The notes under the pieces are model-generated. The model saw nothing but the letters and a program-made list of their open reading frames with translations, ran no database searches and was not told where the DNA came from. From NCBI GenBank assembly GCA_015709575.1, contig CP054190.1, positions 2,664,616-2,728,615 of the forward strand: a stretch of DNA of 64,000 nucleotides, written 5' to 3'. How positions within the stretch are numbered: the stretch's first letter is position 1; each line of letters starts with the position of its first letter. The translations under genes and the position numbers were made by a program. This document shows positions 9,180-17,657 of this stretch, one piece after another. The stretch comes from Planctomycetia bacterium (GTDB taxonomy: Bacteria > Planctomycetota > Phycisphaerae > UBA1845 > Fen-1342).

Positions 9180-10133
9180 TTGTCGGACGCCGTCGTCATC
9201 TCAAATGTCGTCAAGCGCTATGGCAGCATTGCGGCCGTTGCCGGACTGAGTCTGCGCGTACCCACCGGCTGCATCTACGGGTTGCTCGGCCCCAACGGAG
9301 CGGGAAAAACCACCACGATCCGCATGGTCATGAGCATCCTGGTGCCGGACGCCGGCGAAATCCGGCTACTCGGCGGCCACCGGGCGCTGGAGGTCAAGGA
9401 CCGCATCGGCTACCTGCCGGAAGAGCGCGGCCTATATCGAAAGATGACCGTGGACGCCACGCTGCGCTATCTGGCGGCACTCAAGGGCGTTCCTGCGGGT
9501 TCCATCAACGAACGGATCCGCGCCGGACTGGAGCGCGTCGGCCTGAGCGCCTGGCGGCGCAAGCGGGTCGAGACCCTGTCGAAGGGCATGGCCCAGAAGG
9601 TGCAGATCCTGTCGGCCGTGCTGCACGAGCCGGAACTGGTGATTCTCGATGAGCCGTTCAGCGGCCTCGACCCGCTCAACGTGGAGCTGGTGCGCGAGCT
9701 GATCCTGTCCTTGCGGGAGCGGGGCGCGACCGTCATCCTCAGCACCCACCAGATGGAAATGGCACAGCGCCTCTGCGATCGCATCGTCCTCATCAGCCGC
9801 GGGCGGGCGCTGGCCGAGGGAACGCCCGGCGAAGTGCGCTCGCAATTCGCCGCCCGGACGGTCGTGATCGAGGGCGAGGGCGACCTACGGTCGGTCGCGG
9901 CGCGGGTCGGAGCGGGTCGGGCCGTCATCGCGGGCAGCCACGCAGAGTTTGATCTGCCCGAGGGCGCAAATCCCGACGACATCCTCCGAACGGCGATGGA
10001 AACCGTGCGAATTTCGCGATTTGAGGTGCAAAGGCCCGACCTGCAACAGGTGTTCGTGCGGCTGGTCGGGGCGGACGCGGCCGATGATCGAGCCGGATCG
10101 GCAACCCCGGGGGCCGAACGCGCTGCGGTTTGA
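9180..10133 (+). CDS. ABC transporter ATP-binding protein
   Basis: About 317 aa. A TTG at 9180 with GGAGAG 4 bases upstream is taken as start; another TTG at 9147 is possible. The nucleotide-binding domain has Walker A GPNGAGKT (37-44), signature LSKGMAQKVQ, Walker B VILDEP and the H-loop STHQMEMA. The C-terminal ~80 residues, after the ATPase, resemble the DUF4162 domain of Na/drug-efflux-type ABC-2 ATPases (VVIEGEGDLRSV, RPDLQQVFVRLVG). No permease gene is adjacent: the next gene is the convergent pyrC. Its membrane partner must be encoded elsewhere. Substrate unknown. Confidence 0.85.
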   Translation: MSDAVVISNVVKRYGSIAAVAGLSLRVPTGCIYGLLGPNGAGKTTTIRMVMSILVPDAGEIRLLGGHRALEVKDRIGYLPEERGLYRKMTVDATLRYLAALKGVPAGSINERIRAGLERVGLSAWRRKRVETLSKGMAQKVQILSAVLHEPELVILDEPFSGLDPLNVELVRELILSLRERGATVILSTHQMEMAQRLCDRIVLISRGRALAEGTPGEVRSQFAARTVVIEGEGDLRSVAARVGAGRAVIAGSHAEFDLPEGANPDDILRTAMETVRISRFEVQRPDLQQVFVRLVGADAADDRAGSATPGAERAAV

Positions 10134-10168
10134 TTCGCCCCGCGCTGGCGACAGCGGGTGCATCCGGT

Positions 10169-11455
10169 TCAGCCCTCGAGCGCCCAGCGCACCTCTCCGC
10201 CCACGATCGTTGTGCGCGCCCTGCCGCGCACCTTCCACCCTGCAAACGGCGTGTTGCGGCTGCGCGACAGAAATCGCTCCGGGTCGAGGGTCCATTCCGT
10301 CTCGGGGTCGATGATCGTCACGTCGGCCGGCTCGCCCGCCGCCAGCGATCCGCCGGGCACGCGCAGCAGCCGCGCCGGCGCGGTGGACATCAACTCGATC
10401 ATGCGCGGCCAGCCGATCACGCCCGGTTCGATCAGCGCCCGCACGAACAGCGGCAACGCCGTCTCCAGCCCGACAATTCCGAAAGGCGCATCCGGGAATT
10501 CATGCTCCTTGTCCTGCCGGCCGTGCGGCGCGTGGTCCGTCACCAGGCAGTCGATTGTTCCGTCGCGAACGCCCTCGATGCAGGCGGCAACGTCACTGGC
10601 GGTTCGCAGCGGCGGGTTCATCTTGAAATTCGTGTCGTAGCCGCTGCAGGCCTCATCGGTCAGCAGCAGGTGATGCGGACAGACCTCGCACGTCACGGCC
10701 TGTCCCTCGCGCTTCGCCCGTCGCACGATGGCCACCGCGCCGGCGGTGGAGATGTGCGCGACGTGGTAGCGCACCCCCGTCTGACGCTGCAACAGCACGT
10801 CGCGCTGGATCATCGCCTCTTCAGCGATGGACGGAATGCCGGGCAGGCCGAGCCGCGTCGAGACCAGCCCCTGGTGCATGCAGCCGCGCCCGGCGAGCGA
10901 CTTGTCCTCGCAGTGCTGAATGAAAAGCCGGTCGAACATGCTGACGTACTGCATCGCCCGAAGGCAAACGCTGGCGTCCGCCACACCGTCGCCGTCGTCG
11001 CTGAACGCCACCGCCCCCGCCCGGATCATCAGCCCGATCTCCGCCAGCTCCTTGCCGGCGCGGCCCTTCGTCAGCGCCCCGATCGGATGCACGCGCGTCC
11101 GCCCGACTCGCGCCGCCTGCCGCGCGACGTACTCAATCTCCGCGTCGGAATCGAGCGGCGGGCTGGTGTTGGGCATGCACGCGACCGCCGTGAACCCCCC
11201 CGCCGCCGCCGCCGCCGTCCCGCTGCCGATCGTCTCCTTCTCCTCGTGCCCCGGCTCGCGCAGATGCACGTGCATATCGATCAATCCCGGGGCGACGATC
11301 CGCCCGTCCGCGTCGATCACCTGCTGCGCATCCGTCGGCGCGGAGCGCCCCACCGCGAAGATGCGCCCGTCGCGAATCGCCACGTCGGTCACTTCGTCAA
11401 TTGCGCACGCCGGGTCGATGACGCGCCCGCGCCGGATCAGCAGCGTATGGCTCAT
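10169..11455 (-). CDS. pyrC: Dihydroorotase PyrC (class I)
   Basis: 428 aa. Catalyses cyclisation of carbamoyl-aspartate to dihydroorotate in pyrimidine synthesis. Metal-binding motif HVHLREPG, substrate motif CMPNTSPP, the NFKMNPPLR segment and the C-terminal TDHAPH are all present, as in class I enzymes of ~430 residues. The ATG at 11455 is chosen because family homology begins directly after it (SHTLLIRRGRVIDP). The open frame continues 48 codons upstream without similarity. No pyrB is adjacent. PyrE is encoded at the far end of the window, so the pathway is dispersed. Confidence 0.94.
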   Translation of the reverse strand: MSHTLLIRRGRVIDPACAIDEVTDVAIRDGRIFAVGRSAPTDAQQVIDADGRIVAPGLIDMHVHLREPGHEEKETIGSGTAAAAAGGFTAVACMPNTSPPLDSDAEIEYVARQAARVGRTRVHPIGALTKGRAGKELAEIGLMIRAGAVAFSDDGDGVADASVCLRAMQYVSMFDRLFIQHCEDKSLAGRGCMHQGLVSTRLGLPGIPSIAEEAMIQRDVLLQRQTGVRYHVAHISTAGAVAIVRRAKREGQAVTCEVCPHHLLLTDEACSGYDTNFKMNPPLRTASDVAACIEGVRDGTIDCLVTDHAPHGRQDKEHEFPDAPFGIVGLETALPLFVRALIEPGVIGWPRMIELMSTAPARLLRVPGGSLAAGEPADVTIIDPETEWTLDPERFLSRSRNTPFAGWKVRGRARTTIVGGEVRWALEG

Positions 11456-11610
11456 GCTCGTCGCTTCTGGAGGACCGGGAATGCAGCGCACCCGCGCCGC
11501 ACGAGGCCGACATCCTACATGCCCCGGCTGGCGATAGGTAACGTGTCGGGAATGAGCACGTCGTGAACGCGCGGCGGACCGCGAGCTCGCGCCGCTCAAG
11601 CCGGCACTGC

Positions 11611-12318
11611 CTATGACCGGCGGTCGCGAAGCATGCGCTGTTCGGCGTCGGCGATGAGCTTCAGCGCTTCGTCCACATCCGTCGCCTCCCGCAGCGCCGC
11701 ACAGCGTTCCGGCGAAAACGTCAGCGACACGCGCGCCAGCGCGTGCAGATGGGAACGGTCATCGTGTGAGCAAATCAGCACAAATAGATCCGTCAGTCGC
11801 CCGTCGCCCGCGGAAAAGCCAATCCCCGCCGGCACGCGCGCCACGCAGACCAGCGGCTCGGCGGTCGCATAGGGCAGAGGGCGGCGCGGGTGCGGAATCG
11901 CCAGTCCGCCCGGCAGCGCCGTCGGCCCCAACGCCTCGCGCTCCTCCAGCGCCGCCAGCATCCCCTCCGCGTCGTAAAGCAGCCCCGTTCGCTCGACCAG
12001 CCGCACCAGCTCGCGCAATACGGACGCACGCGACCGCGCTGGAAGGTTCAGCTCAATCCCGGTGCGCGGGATCAACTGCGCAAGCAACAGCGCATCGGGA
12101 ACATCGGCGACCGCCCGCTCCAGGTTGCGCCGATCGTTCTCGTGCAATGTGTGCATGTCGCGCTGCAGCCAGTCCAGCAGCGCCGCCCGGTGAAACCGCC
12201 ACTGCCCACCTACCAATTGCCCGGGAATCACCCCCCGCTCCGCCAGCCGACGCACCTCGCGCGCATCCATGCCAATGTGGCGCGCCAGTTCGTCGAGGCC
12301 GAGCGTCGAGTAGGACAA
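11611..12318 (-). CDS. HTH domain fused to PTS EIIA (PtsN-type)
   Basis: 235 aa from a TTG at 12318 with AAAGG 7 bases upstream. Residues 4-52 are an excisionase/MerR-like helix-turn-helix (LGLDELARHIGMDAREVRRLAERG, then a GQWRFHRAALLDWLQ wing/helix). Residues ~83-228 are a type-2 EIIA domain with LEEREALGPT and GGLAIPHPR, where H143 is the expected phosphorylated histidine. PtsN-like EIIA proteins of the nitrogen PTS act as phosphorylation-dependent regulators rather than sugar carriers. The attached DNA-binding-type domain suggests direct control of transcription. No EI or HPr gene is in the window. It follows the glycosyltransferase gene by 10 bases. Confidence 0.85.
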   Translation of the reverse strand: MSYSTLGLDELARHIGMDAREVRRLAERGVIPGQLVGGQWRFHRAALLDWLQRDMHTLHENDRRNLERAVADVPDALLLAQLIPRTGIELNLPARSRASVLRELVRLVERTGLLYDAEGMLAALEEREALGPTALPGGLAIPHPRRPLPYATAEPLVCVARVPAGIGFSAGDGRLTDLFVLICSHDDRSHLHALARVSLTFSPERCAALREATDVDEALKLIADAEQRMLRDRRS

Positions 12319-12328
12319 CCGGGCACCT

Positions 12329-13891
12329 TTATCCCCCGCTGACCACGCGACCGAGTGTCGCCAGCGCCCCGCGACGCACGCGCGGGGGCGCGACCACGCA
12401 ACAGCCCACGCACCACGCCAACGAACCCAGCACCAGCACGGCCATCACCGCCGTCGGCAGGCGCATCGACTCGGGCAGCGGGCCTTCGTCGTACCACAGG
12501 AACCACGACATTTCGACGCTGCCGACAATCACAATCGCCGCAGCCGGCAAAATGTATCGCGGGTAGCACGCCGCGGCGCTGATCAGCAGCGGCAGGCAGT
12601 AGTAAATATACCGATCGTGCACTCGAGTCGGTAATGCAAACGCCGCCAGCAGCACGACGCACCCCAGCGCCACCCACGCCGCCGGCCCGCCGCCCCAGCG
12701 ACGCCAGCACCATCCGCCCGCCAGCAGAATTACCCCCGCCAGCAGAAGCTTGCCCAGCGCGTCCCGTCGCAGCCCGAGCAGCGGTTCCGCGGTGTCTTTC
12801 CGCCCCGTTGCGAGGAAATCGAGCCACCACAGGTTGTACGCGTTGAGCGTGGTCTGATCGTGATGCTTCAGAATCGGGTCGAGGTAGCCGCGCTGCAGCC
12901 ACCGCCAGGGATCACCGTGTTCGCGCATCGCCCCATCAGCCACGAAGGGCGCGACGCCCGCCGCAACGACCAGCCCCCATCCGAGCACAAATGCACCCAG
13001 TCCCGACCACGCCGCCGGCCGCCACTCGCCCGCCTTCGGGAGGTCTCCGGCGGCAGTGGCGCCGCCGCTCGCGCCCGGACCATCACGCCAAAGCAGAATC
13101 GCCAGCCACGCGAACAAAAGCACCGGCGCGAGGAGAATCGCCTGCGCTTTGACCAGCAGCGCGGCCCCGTACACCGCGCCGGACCAGGCGAATCGCCGCT
13201 GCGCCAGAAGAACCAGCGTCCAGACCAACGGGGCGCACACCCACGCGTCCGTCTGATTCCAGAAGGCCGAGTTCAAGGCGATCGGAGGCGCCAGAATGCA
13301 CACGCAGAACGCGATTGCCGCCAACACGCGCGCATCGGCGCGATCTCGCGCCGCTGTCGCCACCAGCGCCGCCACTCCCAGCGCCAGCAGCACGTCCAAA
13401 GCCAGTGCCGGCGCCGCGATCACCCAACGGCTCAGGTGCGAATTGGCCAGACGCGATGTGATCGGCGAGCCGTCGTGACCGAAGTGTCGCGCCATGCGGC
13501 GATCCGGCACGGCGGTTCGCAGCTCCGAGTCCAGTGCCCGCCACACCGTCCCCTGCAACCAGAACAGGTAGATCGAGCCCGGCGGATAATTGCACGCGTT
13601 GGGAGCAAATAGCGCGACCGGTTCCGCGGAGCGAGAATAGCGCGGCGGCACGCGCGTCACGAGTCCCGGCAACGGATCCGCGTCATAGACGCCTGCCGGT
13701 CCGCGCTCCGCCGCCCGCTGTCCCCAGGCGAGGTAGTCCAGGTGATCGAGCAGAAATGAATGGGCTGGCGCCTGGGACAACAGCGCCGCACGGCCGGCCA
13801 AACCGCCGACAAGACACGCAGCGCAGGCGAGGAAGACGCGATCGATCCGCCGCTTGGCCGGTGCCGCCACGTGCAATCCCTCGACCTGCAT
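12329..13891 (-). CDS. GT-C type membrane glycosyltransferase
   Basis: About 520 aa, with roughly ten hydrophobic segments. A large N-terminal loop carries an acidic/aromatic region (LLDHLDYLAWGQRAAE, NYPPGSIYLFW). The NSAFWNQTDAW motif followed by AALLVKAQAILLAPVLLFAW is typical of polyprenyl-phosphate-dependent GT-C enzymes (GT39/GT87-like mannosyl- or glucosyltransferases). It would transfer sugars on the periplasmic face of the membrane. The start is uncertain: ATG at 13891 directly follows the upstream stop, and an in-frame GTG at 13945 lies inside the upstream gene. Acceptor and sugar cannot be told from sequence. Confidence 0.75.
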   Translation of the reverse strand: MQVEGLHVAAPAKRRIDRVFLACAACLVGGLAGRAALLSQAPAHSFLLDHLDYLAWGQRAAERGPAGVYDADPLPGLVTRVPPRYSRSAEPVALFAPNACNYPPGSIYLFWLQGTVWRALDSELRTAVPDRRMARHFGHDGSPITSRLANSHLSRWVIAAPALALDVLLALGVAALVATAARDRADARVLAAIAFCVCILAPPIALNSAFWNQTDAWVCAPLVWTLVLLAQRRFAWSGAVYGAALLVKAQAILLAPVLLFAWLAILLWRDGPGASGGATAAGDLPKAGEWRPAAWSGLGAFVLGWGLVVAAGVAPFVADGAMREHGDPWRWLQRGYLDPILKHHDQTTLNAYNLWWLDFLATGRKDTAEPLLGLRRDALGKLLLAGVILLAGGWCWRRWGGGPAAWVALGCVVLLAAFALPTRVHDRYIYYCLPLLISAAACYPRYILPAAAIVIVGSVEMSWFLWYDEGPLPESMRLPTAVMAVLVLGSLAWCVGCCVVAPPRVRRGALATLGRVVSGG

Positions 13892-13902
13892 CCCCCGAGG
13901 CG

Positions 13903-15348
13903 CTACGGACAACTCTGGCCCGGCGGCGGCAGGACAATCAGGCACTCGACAAACGGGTCAATGTCGAAATTGGTCAGACCGCCGTCCTGGTTGATGTCGC
14001 CCCAGCAGCCGCGCTGCTCCCAGCATTGCTGCGTGCCGCCGCCCGCGAGATACTCGGCCGGCGCGGTCGGCGAAGAATTATTGATGATCGCCTGGACGAA
14101 CGGATCAATGTCAAAGTTGTTTACGGCACCGTCGCAATTCGTGTCCCCGCGAATGCAGGACCCCGCGCAGCGCGGCTGCCCGGGCGTCACCACCAGTCCC
14201 CACGAGGCGAACAACCCGGTGTCCGGCAGCGCCTCGTCCACGATCGTCAGCGTCCAGGTTCCTTGCATCGGGCGCTGTTCGAATACCTCGAGGGTGCCGT
14301 CGCCGAAGATCGAGGGCTTGATGAACCCCGACATCGGCTCCTCGCACTCGTTGTCGGTGCCCTCGTCGTCGAAGGTCACCATCAGACCGTCCTCATCCGC
14401 ACAGGCCCGATCCCACAACACCCGGGTCACGCCGCCAAATTCCAACGTGATGCGCATGTCACTGATAAACGAGTGATCCGGCACGCGCACGAACACGTTC
14501 AGATCCGTCGCAACGATGGGCTGCGTGATGATCAGCGCGCTGGGAATGCCCAGTTCATCGCCATCCGGGATCACTTCGTTGACCTCGACGACGAACTGGA
14601 CGGGCGGTTCGCCGCTCGGCTCAAAGCAGCCCGCCCCGATGCCGAGGTGCTGGCCGCCGGCCGCGGCGCACGCCGCCACGGTGCGCGGGGCACACTGTCC
14701 GCCGGAGAGGCAGCAAGCGCCCCCAGGGGAACATCCGGCCGCCGCGCAAGTCACGCAGTTGCCGGCGAACGAACCTCCGACCGCGGCGCAGCCGCCCACC
14801 GTCAATTGGAGGCATTCGCCGGTGTTGAGGCAGCACGCGCCGGTCGCCGGCGTCGTGCTGAGCAGGATGTCTGTCGGCCCGCCGCCTTCGATCGCGCCAA
14901 AATCCCCGATCTGAATGAAATACGTTTCGCCCGCGACTGCGCAGAAAAACAACTCCAGAGGCTCCGGCTCATCGGCGCAGGTTACTTCCACAAGCGTCTC
15001 GCACGATCCGCGGTGGACGGCGGCGATCACGTCGTATCCCCCGCCCTGCGCCGCCACGAAGAGTCGCGCCGTGGCAGCCGTCGCGGGCGTCCAGCGATAC
15101 CACTGTGCGTTCTGCATTTGCGAGGTCGTGATGCTGTTGCAGGAACCGCGCGGAGCGCTGGCGGTGTTCAGATCGTTGTTGAACGTTTGTGCGAACGGCA
15201 GCGCGCCGATCACGATCGCGCTCGCACAGGACTCTCCTGGTGCGGACGGCCCGCGCGGGGTCGCGATGTCGGCGGCCCGGACGGAATGGTTCGCGGCAGC
15301 GGTCAGCACACTCAGCAGCATCGGGAGGAAAATGGCGGGCGATTTCAT
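13903..15348 (-). CDS. Secreted PPC/P-domain protein with dockerin-like C-terminus
   Basis: 481 aa. The ATG at 15348 has AAAGGAC 9 bases upstream and starts a clear signal peptide cleaved near VRAADIA. Then, in order: a pre-peptidase C-like beta domain (~45-165, WYRWTPATAATARLFV); two Cys-rich repeats of the ACCL...GC...C type (TGACCLNTGECL and GGACCLSGGQC); a proprotein-convertase-like P domain (~265-395, ending WTLTIVDEALPDTGLFASWGL); and two dockerin-type calcium repeats (GDTNCDGAVNNFDIDPFV and GDINQDGGLTNFDIDPFV). It has no protease domain. Probably an exported surface protein; function unknown. The glycosyltransferase gene follows at 11-base spacing. Confidence 0.8.
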   Translation of the reverse strand: MKSPAIFLPMLLSVLTAAANHSVRAADIATPRGPSAPGESCASAIVIGALPFAQTFNNDLNTASAPRGSCNSITTSQMQNAQWYRWTPATAATARLFVAAQGGGYDVIAAVHRGSCETLVEVTCADEPEPLELFFCAVAGETYFIQIGDFGAIEGGGPTDILLSTTPATGACCLNTGECLQLTVGGCAAVGGSFAGNCVTCAAAGCSPGGACCLSGGQCAPRTVAACAAAGGQHLGIGAGCFEPSGEPPVQFVVEVNEVIPDGDELGIPSALIITQPIVATDLNVFVRVPDHSFISDMRITLEFGGVTRVLWDRACADEDGLMVTFDDEGTDNECEEPMSGFIKPSIFGDGTLEVFEQRPMQGTWTLTIVDEALPDTGLFASWGLVVTPGQPRCAGSCIRGDTNCDGAVNNFDIDPFVQAIINNSSPTAPAEYLAGGGTQQCWEQRGCWGDINQDGGLTNFDIDPFVECLIVLPPPGQSCP

Positions 15349-15548
15349 GGCGCGAGTCCTTTCGCGAATCGGATTCACGGCCATCCGACGGAGTGCACCG
15401 CCGGCACCGCGACCCGGGTGTCCTGTCCCCTCGGCGCGGTCCACCTGTCAATGAAGGCTGCGGACCGCGGCGAATCCGGTCGGATTGTATGATTCACCCC
15501 CGGCGGCCACAACCGCCGCACGGCTCCATAATCAAACGGAGGCCTGCC

Positions 15549-15767
15549 ATGTCCAGCGAACGCGCGATCGACCACGCATTGCGATTGCATGAATCGCGGC
15601 TGATGGCGATACCGGGGGTTCAGGGAGTGGCGGAAGGAGAGACCGCGACCGGCGACGCCGCGATCATTGTGTACGTTGACAAAGACGCACACCTCGGCAG
15701 TATTCCGGCAGCCCTGGAGGGCGTCCCCGCACGCGCGCACGTCGACGACCCGTTCACGGCGCAATAG
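15549..15767 (+). CDS. Small hypothetical protein (72 aa)
   Basis: 72 aa. CGGAGG precedes the ATG. The core is LMAIPGVQGVAEGETATGD followed by AIIVYVDKDA and a VPARAHVDDPF end. The pattern PGV-GV-G...I-VYV resembles the short N-terminal domain seen before some trypsin-like proteases and in stand-alone bacterial proteins of unknown function. No signal peptide or membrane segment is present. It is isolated between a divergent secreted-protein gene and a convergent membrane-protein gene. The ribosome site and protein-like composition support a real gene; no function is known. Confidence 0.6.
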   Translation: MSSERAIDHALRLHESRLMAIPGVQGVAEGETATGDAAIIVYVDKDAHLGSIPAALEGVPARAHVDDPFTAQ

Positions 15768-15799
15768 GCTGCAAACTGCCCGCAACCGCCCGGGCCGCG

Positions 15800-16264
15800 T
15801 CAGTGCGTCGTGGCGGCCGAGTGATGTGGATTCGACGCCGACGGATTCGAGCGCGCAGTAGCGTCGCGCATCGCCCCGAATTTCAGCGCGATCCAGGTCG
15901 CCACCGTCGTCCCACCGGCCAGCACCGGAACCACGACCGACAGGAAGCGATCCGGCGCGGTCATGCTCGCCACAAACCACCCACCCAGCAGCACGAGCGC
16001 CGTCACAAAGCCGGTCCACACCGCCCAGCGGGCGCCGCGACGAATAAAGCCGTGCAGCCCGACGAAGAGCGCACCAGTGATAATGGACGCTGCGCCGGCC
16101 GTCATGACCAGCCAGTCGGGCGAGCGGCTCGTGACGATCCGCTCGATGATTGCCGGAGCCAACCCCCAGAAGATCAGCGCCAACCCGAGGCATAGGCACG
16201 ATGCGTGCGCGTACACAATTGACGCACGGGTCTTCACGAACTCATTCGGTGCTGGCTGGCTCAT
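15800..16264 (-). CDS. Hypothetical four-helix membrane protein
   Basis: 154 aa from an ATG at 16264 with GGGGGAG at 8-base spacing. Four hydrophobic helices can be seen (around ASCLCLGLALIFWGLAPAII, LVMTAGAASIITGALFVGL, WAVWTGFVTALVLLGGWFV and FLSVVVPVLAGGTTVATWIAL). A short Ser/His-rich cytoplasmic tail follows. I recognise no conserved family. It lies between the 72-aa gene and folK with no obvious link to either. Confidence 0.65.
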   Translation of the reverse strand: MSQPAPNEFVKTRASIVYAHASCLCLGLALIFWGLAPAIIERIVTSRSPDWLVMTAGAASIITGALFVGLHGFIRRGARWAVWTGFVTALVLLGGWFVASMTAPDRFLSVVVPVLAGGTTVATWIALKFGAMRDATARSNPSASNPHHSAATTH

Positions 16265-16421
16265 CGCTCGGCTCCCCCGACGCGGGACGCAGGAATCTTT
16301 AGTTCCTGTCGGCCCGCCATCGCCCGAGCATGAGTTACGGCTCAAGCCGACCGGCCGCCCCACGGCAACGATTCCACGGCCGCGGCGCATCGGCAGGCCA
16401 GCCGCGCGACCATAGTCGCGA

Positions 16422-16946
16422 TTATTGGACCCGCCGGCACTGGGCGCCCACCGCGGCGGTCGCGGCCCGAATCGAATTCAGCCGCTCGGCGGCGCAGATT
16501 TCGCGCAGCGGCTCCATGACAAAGCTGCGCTCCCACATCCGCGGGTGCGGCAACGTCAGGGCCGGCGAATCCAGCACCCGCGTTCCGTACAACAGCAGGT
16601 CGAGATCGAGTGTTCGCGGTCCGTTGCGTTCTCGCCGGATCCGACCGTGCTGCGCTTCGATCGTCAGCAGTGCCGCGAGCAGCTCGGCGGGCGGGAGCTG
16701 GGTCCCCAGCTCAGCCACGGCGTTCAGAAACATCCCCTGACCGGCCGGCCCGCCCAGCGGCGCAGTCTCATGCAGGCTGGAGACGGACACGATGCGACAA
16801 TCCGCGCGCTCGGCCACTGCGGCGAGCGCGCTTCGAATGTGCGCCTCACGCGGCTCGACATTCGAACCCAGCGCGATGAACACGCCCCCGGCCCACCCCG
16901 GCTCCGGCGCAGCCGGCGTGGGCGTCGCAGCTTCGGCCGTCGCCAT
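16422..16946 (-). CDS. folK: Hydroxymethyldihydropterin pyrophosphokinase FolK
   Basis: 174 aa. Transfers pyrophosphate from ATP to 6-hydroxymethyl-7,8-dihydropterin in folate synthesis. Family signatures are IALGSNVEPREAHIR, FLNAVAELGTQL, RRERNGPRTLDLDLLLYG (the metal-binding DLD) and LPHPRMWERSFVMEPL. The first ~20 residues are a Pro/Ala-rich extension not needed for the fold. It begins 3 bases after the trxA stop codon, so both are co-transcribed. The PTR1-like SDR at 44.3 kb may belong to the same pterin/folate metabolism. Confidence 0.94.
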   Translation of the reverse strand: MATAEAATPTPAAPEPGWAGGVFIALGSNVEPREAHIRSALAAVAERADCRIVSVSSLHETAPLGGPAGQGMFLNAVAELGTQLPPAELLAALLTIEAQHGRIRRERNGPRTLDLDLLLYGTRVLDSPALTLPHPRMWERSFVMEPLREICAAERLNSIRAATAAVGAQCRRVQ

Positions 16947-16949
16947 AGG

Positions 16950-17291
16950 CTATTTTGCAGCCCCGACCCGCGCGTCGAGGATGCGCTTGTACTCGCGCTT
17001 GTTCTGAGCCCCCATCAGGCGCTCAGTCGGCTTGCCGTTCTCAAACAGGATCACGGTGGGGATGTTCTGTACGTTGAACTTCATGGCCGTCTGCGGCGCC
17101 TTATCGATGTCCACCTTGCCGACGCGCACCTTGCCAGCGTACTCGGTGGCAATCTCATCGATGGTCGGGCCAAGCATGATGCACGGCGGGCACCACTCCG
17201 CCCAAAAGTCCACCAACACCGGCTGACCGGATTTGAGCACCTCGGCGTCGAAGTTGGCGTCGTCGAAGTTCAGTGTGTTGGGTCCGGCCAT
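16950..17291 (-). CDS. trxA: Thioredoxin with WCPPC active site
   Basis: 113 aa, full-length thioredoxin fold: VDFWAEWCPPCIMLGPTIDE, VGKVDIDKAP, NVQNIPTVILFENGKP with the cis-Pro loop IPT. The active site is CPPC rather than the canonical CGPC. The dipeptide between the cysteines tunes redox potential, so this form may differ in reducing power or be specialised. There is no signal peptide, so it is cytoplasmic. A GAGGG site sits close to the ATG. Co-transcribed with folK. Confidence 0.92.
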   Translation of the reverse strand: MAGPNTLNFDDANFDAEVLKSGQPVLVDFWAEWCPPCIMLGPTIDEIATEYAGKVRVGKVDIDKAPQTAMKFNVQNIPTVILFENGKPTERLMGAQNKREYKRILDARVGAAK

Positions 17292-17657
17292 GAGGCCCTC
17301 ACTTTCTTCTCAACAGGCACCTGCCATCGCCGGGCCGCCCCTGTGGGACGATCGCCCGATCCCGGCGAACGGCGCTCCCGCGGCGGATGCACCGATAAGC
17401 AATCTTACGGAGCGCCCGTCCGAAGCGTCAACGCGAATGCACCGTCGCCGGGAAGGAAAGATGCCCGATCGACGCGGGCGGTTACAATCAGGGACAGGCG
17501 TCGGTTCTCCGACGCGGGTGCCGTTGGCAACCCCGCGCCGCGGCCGGGCAGGGCGTGGCCGGGCAATACTTCGCCCCGCGGGCCGTTCATCCCTTTGACT
17601 CGGCGAACCGCCGAATCCGCCCGTCCCGGTCTCCGGACGGGCACCCGGGAGACGCAC
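17292..17657 (+). promoter_or_regulatory. Divergent intergenic region with two leader hairpins
   Basis: 366 bases without a gene between trxA and the DUF1800 gene. A TACAAT hexamer at 17483-17488 is the best -10 candidate for the rightward operon, but no clear -35 was seen. Downstream are two perfect inverted repeats: GCGTCGG/CCGACGC (17498-17504, 17509-17515, loop TTCT) and GCCCGTCC/GGACGGGC (17619-17626, 17635-17642). The second ends 15 bases before the ATG, just ahead of the ribosome site. They would fold near both ends of a ~160-base leader. Function is inferred from position. Confidence 0.35.

Noticed and set aside
10130..11566. Open frame of 478 codons antisense to pyrC
   Set aside because: Shadow of the well-conserved dihydroorotase gene; no domain and Arg/His-rich composition.
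16425..17657. N-terminal extension of the DUF1800 frame across trxA and folK
   Set aside because: The extension is antisense to two certain genes. A signal peptide and ribosome site mark the true start at 17658.
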